Positions 9,125-19,200 of a stretch of DNA of 47,265 nt are shown one piece after another. The stretch lies in contig SXSC01000040.1 in assembly GCA_005792355.1 (NCBI GenBank), positions 1-47,265 of the forward strand, read 5' to 3'. Below the pieces are notes generated by a model. That model did not search any database and was not told the DNA's origin. It saw only the letters and a list, made by a program, of their open reading frames with translations. This DNA comes from Opitutaceae bacterium (GTDB lineage Bacteria; Verrucomicrobiota; Verrucomicrobiia; Opitutales; Opitutaceae). Position 1 is the first letter of the stretch. Every line of letters begins with the position of its first letter. Both the position numbers and the translations under genes were made by a program.

Positions 9125-9142
9125 AATGTAACGTATTACATT
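9125..9142. promoter_or_regulatory. Dyad before iolG (LacI-like operator)
   Basis: Perfect dyad AATGTAA, CGTA, TTACATT, 56 bases upstream of the iolG start. The half-sites TGTAA/TTACA match those of the other LacI-type sites in the window, though here the CpG is one base off centre. A promoter or operator specific to iolG is inferred. Confidence 0.5.
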
Positions 9143-9204
9143 ACCCATGAGAAATTGCCGGTTTTCCGACGGAAACTTCGCAGCGTGGCACTGGCTCGGT
9201 TGAT

Positions 9205-10692
<1,488 letters not shown>

Positions 10693-10780
10693 GGGAGGAA
10701 GTCGGTGATGGTGGGAGCGGCTTTGTGCCGCGATGTATTTTGAACAATGGGCCGGGTCGCGGGGTGAACCCGCTTGTCTC

Positions 10781-11842
10781 CTACACGGGCAGCATGCGCG
10801 CGCGGACGGAGGCGACAAGATCGCTGTAGCCGCCGAGGAATTGGCTGAGGGTGTGTTGCGTGGCGCCGTAGCCGAGGAACTCGGCGGGCGTCATGCCGTT
10901 TTCATCGTGCGCGCGGATGAAGTCGGGAAATTTCGCGCGCAACTCGGCGACAATCGCGTCGTCGACCGGCGTGTCGAGCGTGACCGCCGGCACGGTCGGG
11001 GACACGTTGAATTTCGTCCACCACGTGTACGGCACGGTCTGCAGGACCTCGCGCCCGATGATTTGCGACCAGTGGCCCTCGTGCCGATAAGCGGCGGCCA
11101 GCAGCGTGCCGACGTAGCCGCGCTGCTGGAAAATGCGGTGCGCGTTTTTGAAGACGGCGATGCCGGCCCAGTCGAGCACGCCGGGGGTCGTGGCAATCTT
11201 CTCCGCTTCAGCGATGCGTTTCAGCTGATCATCGACGCGGCCGATCATCAGCGTGATGTAGGGACGAATCGCATCCGTGTCGCGTCCGGCCGCGCGGGCG
11301 CGCTGGAGTCCGCGCTCGAACGCGCCGGCGACCGCGATCGCCTGGGGCACGGTGAAGCTCACGGTGGCGTTTACCCGGATGCCACGCGCGGTCATCTCTT
11401 CGATGGCGGCGATACCGACCTCGGTGGCGGGAGCCTTGATTGCGATGTTGGGCGCGAGGGACGCGAGCTGCACGGCCTGCGCGACCATCAGATCGTGATT
11501 GGGATAATACTTCGGGTTGACCTGCGCAGAGAGGAAACCCTTGGCGCCGCGGGTGGCGTGGTAGACCGGCAGGAGCCGCGACGCCGCGTCGATCGCGAGC
11601 GTGTGAAGAAGTTTCCAGGCGATGTCGTCCTCGGTGTCGAACGGGTGGTCGACGAGGAGGCGGTCGATGATCGGATGGCAGAGGGCCGGCTGGGCCTTGA
11701 CGGCCTGCGAGACGATGACGGGATTGGAGGTGCCGCCAACGGCGCCGAGGGCCACGGCCTGGCCGAGCTCGTCGGGGACGCCGGAGTCGTTCCACCAATC
11801 GGCGCCGAGCGCCGTCATCTGGGACATGCGGGAAGGAGTCAT
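10781..11842 (-). CDS. Transaldolase-family protein in the iol operon
   Basis: Protein of 353 residues, longer than TalB (about 317) and close to a family of 350-residue transaldolase-like proteins of actinobacteria and verrucomicrobia. Visible class I features are Asp19 (WWNDSG), the TSNP motif at 38-41, and the Schiff-base Lys136 in APNIAIKAPATEVG, followed by NATVSFTVPQA and LMIGRVDD. At the position where TalB has catalytic Glu96 there is Gln107 in SAQVNP, as in fructose-6-phosphate aldolase (AQV). It sits between iolE and iolA, where other iol operons carry the kinase IolC and aldolase IolJ, neither of which is present here. I infer a role in splitting 2-deoxy-5-keto-gluconate to malonate semialdehyde; an ordinary pentose-phosphate transaldolase is the alternative. 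Confidence 0.85.
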   Translation of the reverse strand: MTPSRMSQMTALGADWWNDSGVPDELGQAVALGAVGGTSNPVIVSQAVKAQPALCHPIIDRLLVDHPFDTEDDIAWKLLHTLAIDAASRLLPVYHATRGAKGFLSAQVNPKYYPNHDLMVAQAVQLASLAPNIAIKAPATEVGIAAIEEMTARGIRVNATVSFTVPQAIAVAGAFERGLQRARAAGRDTDAIRPYITLMIGRVDDQLKRIAEAEKIATTPGVLDWAGIAVFKNAHRIFQQRGYVGTLLAAAYRHEGHWSQIIGREVLQTVPYTWWTKFNVSPTVPAVTLDTPVDDAIVAELRAKFPDFIRAHDENGMTPAEFLGYGATQHTLSQFLGGYSDLVASVRARMLPV

Positions 11843-11846
11843 GCAG

Positions 11847-11889
11847 GGAGAGGGAAAGTGAGGGTGAGAGGGAGAGGAGTGAAGGGGAG
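11847..11889 (-). promoter_or_regulatory. Polypyrimidine leader of the transaldolase-family gene
   Basis: Directly upstream of the start codon the coding strand is almost purely C and T (purines on the plus strand from 11847 to 11889). No Shine-Dalgarno sequence is seen. Such leaders could bind ribosomal protein S1; that role is inferred. The same kind of tract precedes iolE. Confidence 0.35.
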
Positions 11890-11995
11890 TAATCAGTTAT
11901 CAGTAATCAGGCAATGGCATGTGCAATGGAAGCCACTGATGCACTCGGTTACAGGTCTCTGACTGCTGATTGCTGATCACTGATTGCCGATTACT
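11888..11995. repeat. ATCAG-rich imperfect inverted repeat between iol genes
   Basis: The gap between iolE and the transaldolase-family gene starts with AGTAATCAG, TTATCAG, TAATCAG (11888-11910) and ends with the opposite-orientation series CTGATTG, CTGATCA, CTGATTG, then CGATTACT (11966-11995). The two ends can pair imperfectly across about 55 bases. This AT-richer insert in very GC-rich DNA looks like a small intergenic repeat element; family unknown. Confidence 0.4.
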
Positions 11996-11997
11996 GG

Positions 11998-12906
11998 CTA
12001 CACGCCCGCGTGCTGGCGCACGTATTCGCGCGCCGCTTTCGCCTTTGGCAACGCCGGCACTTTCACGGGATCCTCCTCGGCCTCGACGACGAGCCAGCCG
12101 CGATAGTCCGCGTCGGCAAGGAGGCGGAAGATTTTTGGAAAATCCACGCAGCCGTCACCCGGGATGGTAAAGACGCCTTCGGTGACGGCGCGGCAGAATG
12201 ACCAGCCCTCGCGGCGCACGCGTTCCGCGATGGCGGGGCGCACACTCTTCAAGTGCACGTGGGCGATGCGCGCGGCGTGTCGCCGGGCAACCGCGACTGG
12301 ATCGATGCCGGCAAACGCGAGGTGCCCCGGATCAAGCACGAGTGAAATCTCCGGGACGTCGGCGAGCAGCCGCTCGAGGTCGGCCTCACTCTGCACGACC
12401 GTGCCCATGTGGTGGTGATAGACGATCTTGGTTTCCTCGGCCGCGGCAATGGCCGCGAGGTGCTTCAGGCCGGCGATGAAACGCGGCCATTCGGCCGCGG
12501 TGAGCTGGGGGATCGGAGTGGCGCCCGACCCGAGCGTGGCGTCACGGGTGCCGTGAATGCAGCGGGTGCACTCGGCCACGATGGCCACCCGCGCCCCGAG
12601 GGTTTTGAGCAAGGTGAGGTGTTCGCGAAACGATGCTTCCTCGCCCGCGAGATCGCGCGAGGCGAGATAGGTGCTGTGCCAGCCGCTGATGAGCCGGAGG
12701 TGGTGGCGGCTGAGCGGCCCGGCGAGGGCGGCGGGCGTACGCGGGTAAGCGTGGCCGAGCTCGGTGCCGGCAAAGCCGGCGGCGCGCATTTCGCGGAGAA
12801 TCGTGTCGAGCGGGACGTCGCCGGCGAGTTCGTTGAAGTCGTCGTTGCTCCAGATGATTGGGTTCGCGCCGACGAGGCAGTCGCGGTGAAGGGGCGGGGA
12901 AGACAT
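11998..12906 (-). CDS. iolE: Inosose dehydratase
   Basis: Protein of 302 residues with a xylose-isomerase-like TIM barrel. IolE dehydrates scyllo-inosose to 3D-trihydroxycyclohexane-1,2-dione, the second step of the pathway. Family-like features are NPIIWSNDDF near the N-terminus, MRAAGFAGTELG (about 40-51), the metal-site stretches YHHHMGTVVQ and LVLDPGHLAFAGIDP, HVHLKSVRP and a C-terminal VVEAEEDP. The stop is followed by the repeat-bearing gap before the transaldolase-family gene. It is preceded by a long CT-rich leader on its own strand and, further up, by the end of iolD, about 128 bases away. A general sugar-phosphate isomerase is the alternative, but the operon context and motif set make IolE the preferred call. 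Confidence 0.88.
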   Translation of the reverse strand: MSSPPLHRDCLVGANPIIWSNDDFNELAGDVPLDTILREMRAAGFAGTELGHAYPRTPAALAGPLSRHHLRLISGWHSTYLASRDLAGEEASFREHLTLLKTLGARVAIVAECTRCIHGTRDATLGSGATPIPQLTAAEWPRFIAGLKHLAAIAAAEETKIVYHHHMGTVVQSEADLERLLADVPEISLVLDPGHLAFAGIDPVAVARRHAARIAHVHLKSVRPAIAERVRREGWSFCRAVTEGVFTIPGDGCVDFPKIFRLLADADYRGWLVVEAEEDPVKVPALPKAKAAREYVRQHAGV

Positions 12907-12964
12907 GAGGAAGACGGAGAGACGGGGAGAGAGGGGAAGAGGGAGAGAGGGAGACGGGGAGAGA
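12907..12964 (-). promoter_or_regulatory. Long polypyrimidine leader of iolE
   Basis: On the plus strand this 58-base stretch is nearly all G and A, in repeated GGGAGA-like units, so the iolE leader is a C/T tract reaching the start codon. It replaces a Shine-Dalgarno sequence. It may act in translation initiation or be a slippage-prone repeat; both are inferences. Confidence 0.35.
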
Positions 12965-13034
12965 TCTCGTGGGAATGCGTGTGCGTTCGGCGAGTGCCGG
13001 GAGGTGGCTCGCGCAGGGGAGCGGGCTCAATTTC

Positions 13035-14897
13035 TCAGTAGTAGAACCGCTGTTTCTTCAGGGCGCGGTCGTAGGCGGCGCGGGCGGCGCGGACGCCGGG
13101 GAGTTTCGACGTGGCTGCCACCGGCACGTCCCACCACGAATAACCGGGGAGGCGCACGTCGGCGGGTGTCGTCACGCAAATGACCACGACGCCGCGCGTG
13201 TTGCCGGCGAGGGCCAGCGCGGTGCGCAGTTCGGGAACGTTGGTGGCGCGGATACTGGTGGCGCCGAGGCTCTCGGCGTTTTTGGCGAAATCGACGTCGA
13301 GGACGCGGCCCTCGAGGCGGGCGCCGCGGCGGTGGCGGAACTCGTTGCCAAAGCTGTTGCCGCCGGAGCCGCGCTGCAGGCCGTGGATGCAGCCGAAGCC
13401 ATGATTGTCGACCACGACGATGGTCAGGTCGATCCCCTCCTGCACCGCCGTGACAATCTCGGTGTGGAGCATGAGGTAGCTGCCGTCGCCAAGAAACGCA
13501 TACACGCGGCGCTCCGGGGCGGCGAGCTTGACGCCGACCGCGCCGGCAATCTCGTAGCCCATGCAGGAGTAACCGTACTCGGAGTGGTAGTCGGTGGTCG
13601 ACTGCGAGCGCCAGAGCTTGTTGATGTCACCCGGGATCCCGCCCGAGGCGTGGACGACGGTGCCGGCGGCGCCGCAGGACTTGTTCACTTCCCGGATGAC
13701 CTGCGCCTGGGTGAGCGGCACGCCACGTTGCGGCGCAACGAGCAGGGCGCGGGTGGCGGCCCACGCCGCGCGCTGGCGCTGCACCGCGGCCCGCTGGGCG
13801 GCCGGCACCTGCCAGCCGGCGAGCGCCCGGGTGAGCTGCCCGAGAATGGTGCGGGCATCGCCGATCAAGGGGAGGGCGCCGTGTTTGTGGGCGTCGGCGG
13901 CGTGGATGTTGATCCCGATGAAGCGCACCCGCGGGTGCTGGAACTGGGACTTGGACGCGGTGGTGAAATCGCTGAGCCGCGTGCCGAGAGCGATCACGAG
14001 GTCGGCCTCCGACGCGAGGGCGTTGGCGGCGGAGGTGCCGGTGACGCCGATGGCCCCGAGGCACGACGGGTGGGCGTCGAGCAGGGCGCTCGTCCCCGCC
14101 TGGGTGACGCCGACGGGCAGGCCCGTGGCGGTGCAGAGTTTTTCGAGCGCGGCGGTGGCATCGCTGTAATGCACGCCGCCGCCGGCGACGAGGAGCGGCC
14201 GCCGCGCGGCGCGGATGAGCGCGGCGGCTTCGCGCAGGCTCGCGAGCGGGCAGGCGGGGCGTTCGACGGTGTAAACGCGTTTCGCGAAGAAATGCTCCGG
14301 GTAGGCGTAGCTCTCGGCCTGCACGTCCTCCGGCAGGGCGATCGTCACCGCGCCGGTTTCCGCCGGATCGGCGAGGATGCGCATCGCCTCGGGGAGGGCG
14401 GTGAGGATTTGCTCGGGGCGGTTGAGGCGATCCCAGTATTTCGAGACGGGGCGGAAGCAGTCGTTGACGCTGACGTCCTGGCTGCCCGGATACTCCAGTT
14501 GCTGCAGCACGGGGCCGGGACGGCGGTTGGAAAAAATGTCGCCGGGCAGGAGCAGCACGGGCAGGCGATTGACGGTGGCGACGGCGGCGCCCGTGATCAT
14601 GTTCGTGGCACCCGGGCCGATCGAGCTCGTGCAGGCGAAGGTGCCCAGCCGCTGGCGCGTCTTGGCGAACGCCACGGCGGCGTGGACCATGGCCTGTTCA
14701 TTCTTGGCCTGGAAGAAGGGGAGGGCGCGGCCGCCGTGTTCCTCGAGCGCCTGGCCGAAGCCGGTCACGTTGCCGTGCCCGAAAATGCCCCAGACGCCGT
14801 TGATCAGACGATGCTCGACGCCATCGCGGCGGATATACTGGCGCTGGAGAAAACGCACCAGCGCGGCGGCCAGGTTGAGGGTGACGGTCGGTTTCAT
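13035..14897 (-). CDS. iolD: Trihydroxycyclohexane-1,2-dione acylhydrolase (TPP enzyme)
   Basis: Protein of 620 residues, thiamine-diphosphate-dependent, hydrolysing the ring of 3D-(3,5/4)-trihydroxycyclohexane-1,2-dione to 5-deoxy-glucuronate. The N-terminal domain carries the catalytic Glu66 in FQAKNEQAMVH, and the stretch SSIGPGATNMITGAAVAT is typical of the acetolactate-synthase superfamily. The C-terminal domain has the TPP motif from GDG at 469-471 to DNHGF at 496-500. The IolD-specific reading is supported by GVEHRLINGVWGIFGHGNV near the start and by length. Its ATG overlaps the iolB stop by 4 bases (14894-14897), so the two are probably translationally coupled. Confidence 0.94.
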   Translation of the reverse strand: MKPTVTLNLAAALVRFLQRQYIRRDGVEHRLINGVWGIFGHGNVTGFGQALEEHGGRALPFFQAKNEQAMVHAAVAFAKTRQRLGTFACTSSIGPGATNMITGAAVATVNRLPVLLLPGDIFSNRRPGPVLQQLEYPGSQDVSVNDCFRPVSKYWDRLNRPEQILTALPEAMRILADPAETGAVTIALPEDVQAESYAYPEHFFAKRVYTVERPACPLASLREAAALIRAARRPLLVAGGGVHYSDATAALEKLCTATGLPVGVTQAGTSALLDAHPSCLGAIGVTGTSAANALASEADLVIALGTRLSDFTTASKSQFQHPRVRFIGINIHAADAHKHGALPLIGDARTILGQLTRALAGWQVPAAQRAAVQRQRAAWAATRALLVAPQRGVPLTQAQVIREVNKSCGAAGTVVHASGGIPGDINKLWRSQSTTDYHSEYGYSCMGYEIAGAVGVKLAAPERRVYAFLGDGSYLMLHTEIVTAVQEGIDLTIVVVDNHGFGCIHGLQRGSGGNSFGNEFRHRRGARLEGRVLDVDFAKNAESLGATSIRATNVPELRTALALAGNTRGVVVICVTTPADVRLPGYSWWDVPVAATSKLPGVRAARAAYDRALKKQRFYY

Positions 14898-15733
14898 AGG
14901 AGTGGGGGCAGATCAGTCGGGCGCCAGCCCTGCTGCCGGGGATCGAGCGTCCACTTGTGCTCCTCGGCAAACGTAAAACCCGTGTAGGGATTGCCCGGCA
15001 GGTGGCGGATTATCCAGAGGTAGTACATGCCGTAGCCCGGAGCCGAGACCTGCGCGTGGTCGAGCCCGGGCGGAATCACCACGGTGTCACCGGGGCGGAC
15101 CTTCAGCACGTGGTCGCCGAGTTCGGCGTGACCATAGCCGGCGGGCGCGGTGAAGCGGTAGTGGTAGATCTCGGGCTGGTCGTGGTGGTGCGGCGGATAG
15201 CTCGACCAGCGGCCGGGAAAATTCACGACCTCGCCGAGCACGAGATTGGCCTCCGGACGCGTGGCGCGATCGAAGATTAGCCGGACGTTGCGGAGCGCCG
15301 TGTTTTGCACGAGCCCGGCGCCGCGGTATTCCGGCGTGAGATCGGCGGGGAGAAAAAGCCGGGGCGGAAACGCGCGCTCATTGGCGGTGCGGACGACGGC
15401 CCATTCGGTGTCGGGCTGGAGGGTGCGGATGGTGACCGGAGTGCCGGGACCGAGGTGAAGGACGCTCGGCGGCTCCTCGAACAGACTCGTGCGGCGCACC
15501 GTGGCGCGCTGTCCGGCGAACTCTAATTCGGCGGCGCCACGCAGCAGCACCCAGACCGATTCGCTGGCATGAGCCTCGGAGATAACCTCACCCTCGCGCG
15601 GCCGGAGCAGGCCAAAGTCGATCCCCAGATCGGGGACGGCCGACGGCATGCCACCGGCCGCGGAGGTTACTGCCGTGAAACCGACAGGAAAACCGGGGCG
15701 AGGACCGGGGAGCAGAGCGTTGGCTGGAGACAT
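14894..15733 (-). CDS. iolB: 5-deoxy-glucuronate isomerase
   Basis: Protein of 279 residues made of two cupin-like halves. IolB isomerises 5-deoxy-D-glucuronic acid to 2-deoxy-5-keto-D-gluconic acid (DKG). Recognisable stretches are DFGLLRPREGEVISEAH (about 40-56), WSSYPPHHHDQPEIYHYRF with the metal-binding histidines, and the C-terminal PPGLDHAQVSAPGYGMYYLW and HKWTLDPRQQGW. It is the first gene of the minus-strand iol cluster and overlaps iolD by 4 bases. The divergent control region upstream carries a LacI-type site 26 bases before its start, so inositol induction through derepression is likely. Confidence 0.93.
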   Translation of the reverse strand: MSPANALLPGPRPGFPVGFTAVTSAAGGMPSAVPDLGIDFGLLRPREGEVISEAHASESVWVLLRGAAELEFAGQRATVRRTSLFEEPPSVLHLGPGTPVTIRTLQPDTEWAVVRTANERAFPPRLFLPADLTPEYRGAGLVQNTALRNVRLIFDRATRPEANLVLGEVVNFPGRWSSYPPHHHDQPEIYHYRFTAPAGYGHAELGDHVLKVRPGDTVVIPPGLDHAQVSAPGYGMYYLWIIRHLPGNPYTGFTFAEEHKWTLDPRQQGWRPTDLPPLL

Positions 15734-15758
15734 GACGGGGGAGCGAACGAAACGTGAG

Positions 15759-15772
15759 TGTAAACGTTATCA
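15759..15772. promoter_or_regulatory. LacI-type operator before iolB
   Basis: TGTAAACGTTATCA, 12 of 14 positions of a perfect TGTAAACGTTTACA dyad, with the central CpG preferred by LacI-family proteins. It lies 26 bases upstream of the iolB start, where bound repressor would cover the promoter. The LacI-family protein encoded at 32339 is the likely ligand (inference). Confidence 0.6.
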
Positions 15773-16060
15773 TGCGCTTGGAGGTCAATGGCATTTTCGG
15801 CGCCGGTGGGCGGCGGAGAAAATCTGCGGGTTGCTGGCGGGCGCCGGGTTCCCATGGGAGCGGCGAATTCCCAGGCGCCGCATAGAGACCGCCGCTGCCG
15901 GGCGCTTGGGCCAGCACCGCTCCGTCGATCCGCCCGTCGAGGCGCGACGGCAACCCGGTCCCGGGATTCCGGAAGCGGGTTGCGCGGAAATCGGTGAATT
16001 CCAACCGCGCGACGCACGGGCAGCGGAGGCGACTCATCGACCTGCTCCACGCCAGCCACA

Positions 16061-16081
16061 GTGTCACTTAATAAGTGACAC
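16061..16081. promoter_or_regulatory. Perfect palindrome, TGTCAC type, distal copy
   Basis: Arms GTGTCACTTA and TAAGTGACAC around a single A, perfect over 21 bases. It is a variant of the sites at 16114 and 40110 (TGTCAC, then TTA in place of GTA). Its centre is 54 bases from the next palindrome, about five helical turns, which would suit cooperative binding of one regulator. Confidence 0.6.
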
Positions 16082-16113
16082 GTTTGCTACGTGCGCCTCG
16101 GATCAGACGAAAA

Positions 16114-16136
16114 AGTGTCACGTATTACGTGACACT
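16114..16136. promoter_or_regulatory. Perfect palindrome, TGTCACGTA type, proximal copy
   Basis: Arms AGTGTCACGTA and TACGTGACACT around one T, perfect over 23 bases. Located 140 bases upstream of the receptor start at 16276. The same core occurs before the receptor at 40360. The cognate regulator is unknown; the spacing and symmetry suit a dimeric helix-turn-helix protein. Confidence 0.65.
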
Positions 16137-16232
16137 CTGTCGGGCGATTCGGGCGCAGTCGGCGGGCTGCCGCCGCGCCGATTCCGCCCCGGAATTCCGT
16201 TGACGCCGGCCCGGATGGAATTCGTATGGAAA

Positions 16233-16246
16233 TGTAAACGTTTCCA
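16233..16246. promoter_or_regulatory. LacI-type operator before the receptor at 16276
   Basis: TGTAAACGTTTCCA (TGGAAACGTTTACA on the other strand), a LacI-family-like dyad with central CpG and two mismatches. It ends 30 bases before the receptor start, so it would sit in the leader or over the promoter. It is also enclosed by TGGAAA and TTTCCA. Confidence 0.55.
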
Positions 16247-16275
16247 GTCCGCTCCGCCCACCCCACTCGCAGAAA

Positions 16276-19200
16276 ATGAAAACCGCGCATCCACCTGTCC
16301 GGGCCACGGCCCGTTGCCTTCGTTCTTTGCTCCGTCTCGGTCTCACGTGGCTCCTGACCTCCGGGATTGCCAACCTTGCTCCCGCGCAGTCGGCGGGCAC
16401 CGGCAAAATCACGGGACGCATCTTCAATCCGGCGACCCAGCAGTATGTGCGCAACGCCGAGATCCGCGTCGATGGCACCGACTCGGTCGCGTACTCGGGT
16501 GATGATGGATCGTACGTGCTCACAAATGTTGCGGGCAACGAGGCCGGCCTGACCGTCACTTATACCGGTTACGACGTGGCCGCGGCCCGCGTGACTCTCG
16601 GCGGCGACCGCGTGGCGACCCAGAATTTCGAGTTGCGCGGTTCGACCTATCAAGCGGCGGCCAGGAAAGACGAGATCGTGAAACTCGGCACGTTCGTCGT
16701 GTCATCGGAACGCGAGGGCAACGCCAAGGCAATCATGGACCAGCGGGCGGCGCTGAACATGAAGAACGTGGTCGCGACCGACAATTTTGGCGAAGTGACC
16801 AGTGGTAACATCGGCGAGTTCGTCAAATACATGCCCGGCGTCGTCATCGATTACACGCAGTCGGACGCCCGGGCCGCGCGTATCGGTGGCCTCGATCCGA
16901 AGTATGTCGGCATCAGCATGGACGGCATGCGCATGGCGAACGCCGCCTCGGGCAGCTTCGGCTCGGCGTCGCGGGGCTTCGAGTTCGAGCAGGCCTCGAT
17001 CAACAGCATCGAGTCGATCGAGGTGAGCAAGACCCTCACGGCGAGCATGGACGCCGATGCGCCCGCGGGCAGCATCAACCTGAAAAGCAAGAATGCCTTC
17101 GAGCGCAAGGGGCGCGAGTTGGTGGTCGACGCGACGCTCGCCGCCAACACCTATGCGTTCACGTTGCGCAAGACCCCGGGGCCGGATGACGGCAAACACT
17201 ACAAGGCCTTCCCCGGCCTGAAAGCCAGTTACTCGGAGTCGTTTGGCGGCCGCTTCGGCGTGCAGCTGAATGTCGGCACCAATCTTGTTTACACCGAGCA
17301 GGAAAACGGGACGACGAACTACGACCACAGCAATCCCACGCGCGGGCCGTTCATCACCCAGCTCTCGTTCCGCAACGGGCCGAAGATCACGCGGCGCGAT
17401 TCGTTCGGCGCGAACTTCGACTACAAGCTCTCCGACCGCCTCGTGTTCTCGCTCCGCACCGCCGGTTCGCACCTCAACGACGAATACATCAACCGCGCGA
17501 TCGCCTTTATCGCGAACGCGGCGCAAATCGATCCGGCCTCGACGCTCACGAAGGTGATCGCGCTGCCGACGGCGAACGCCAACACCCGCATGGAAGAGAC
17601 GCAGGGCCACCGCAACCGGCTCAACGACACCGTCACCTACACACCGAAGATTGTCTACAAGCTGGCGGATGCGACGATCACGGCCGGCGGCGGCTATTCG
17701 CGCAGTCGCACGCACTACGTGGACGTCAGCGGCGGCTTCTTCAACAACGTCATCGCCCGCCTGACGCGCATGAGCTGGCAGGCGGAGCGCGACTCGACCA
17801 TCCAGCCCGGCTGGCGGATGACGCAGCTTTCCGGCCGCCCGTGGTCCGACCCGAACAGCCTCGGTCGCGACGATCCCAACGCGAACAACATCCGCAGCCG
17901 CGAGTTCTCCGGCCAAAATCAGATCTTCATGGGCTATGTCGATGGCAAGAAGGTGTTCAACCTCGGCGGCCTGCCGCTCACGGTGCAGGGCGGCATCAAG
18001 ACGCGCCTCACGACGCACGACGTCGAATGGGATCGCTCGGCCCAGTGGACCTATGTCGGCCCGACGGGAGTGCAGACGAACGCCGTTTTCCCGATCCACC
18101 AGGTGATGAACTTCGACCCGAAGATCGGCGGCAACATGACCCAGCTGAACCTGCCCTACGTCGACCCGACCAAGCTGCAGAAAGTCTATCTCGACAACCC
18201 GTCGTGGTTCGTGCCGGACGCCGTGCCGAATTTCCGCACGGCGCTCACCGCGCCGCGCGGTCTGAAGGAGCAGGTCGACGCCTACTTCGTCGAGACCTCG
18301 ACGCGCCTGAACCGCCTCCGGTTGAATCTCGGTGCCCGCCACGAGGAGACGCGGACGGTGGGCAAGGTGTTTGAGATTCTCCCCGGCGCGCGCATTCCGA
18401 GCAATCTCACGCCGGGCACGATTCCCTATATCAACTACCAATATAGCCCGGGGCGGAAGAACCAGTATGGTGATTACGGCAATTGGTTCTTCAGCGGCGG
18501 CGCGAAATATGAATTCGCCCGCAACTTCGTGCTGCAGCTCGCGGTCGCGCAATCGATCCTCCGGCCGAGCTACGACAACCTCGCCGGGGTGATCACGATC
18601 GACGACGTGAACCGGATCGTCTCGGTTCCCAATCCGGGCCTGAAACCGGAGACCTCCGACAAATATTTCGCCAGCCTGCAGTATTATCTCGAGCCGGCCG
18701 GCACCATCGCGGTCTCCGCGTACGAGCTGAACATCAAGAATCTCAGTTCCACCCGGCGGCAGCCGACGACCGCCGAAGCCGCCGGCTACGGGGACGATCC
18801 GGCCTACGCCGGGTATTCGTTCTCGCAGGTCACGAACTTTCCGGGCACGCAGAAGATGAAGGGCCTCGATCTCGAATACAGCCAGCAGCTCGTCTTCCTG
18901 CCCGGCGTCTGGCGGGGCCTCAGTGTCTTCGGCTCCATCTCGCGCACCGTTTCCGAACTCCAGCTCGTCGGCGTCGTGCCGAAGGCGGCCAACGGCGGCA
19001 TCCGTTTCAGCAATCACAAATTCAACATCCAGCTGCGCGCGACGTGGCAGTCGGCCAAGATCGACGGCTTCGGTACCAACGAAATCCGCTGGCAGGCCGA
19101 GCGGCTGCTCGCCGATCTGAGCGCTGGCTACAAAATTAACCGCACGTACGAGCTCACGCTGAGCGGGCGTAACATCACCGACGCCTTCCAGGATTATTAT

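Larger units (their letters stand above)
15734..16275. promoter_or_regulatory. Divergent control region between iolB and a receptor
   Basis: This 542-base gap serves both directions. It holds a LacI-type site near each gene and two perfect 21-23 base palindromes at 16061-16136. The part 15780-16060 is GC-rich and shows no recognisable gene; open frames there run into neighbouring genes and look spurious. I could not place a convincing -35/-10 pair by eye. Confidence 0.6.

Noticed and set aside
12969..14987. 672-residue plus-strand open frame
   Set aside because: It is antisense to iolD, whose TPP-enzyme motifs are unmistakable. The translated frame is Gly/Ala/Arg-rich with no motif.
15648..16275. 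Plus-strand frame through the iolB-receptor gap
   Set aside because: It overlaps iolB and the receptor start, runs through two perfect palindromes and lacks protein-like motifs; the region is better read as control DNA.
16702..19017. 771-residue minus-strand open frame
   Set aside because: It mirrors the receptor at 16276 and has the composition of a shadow frame.
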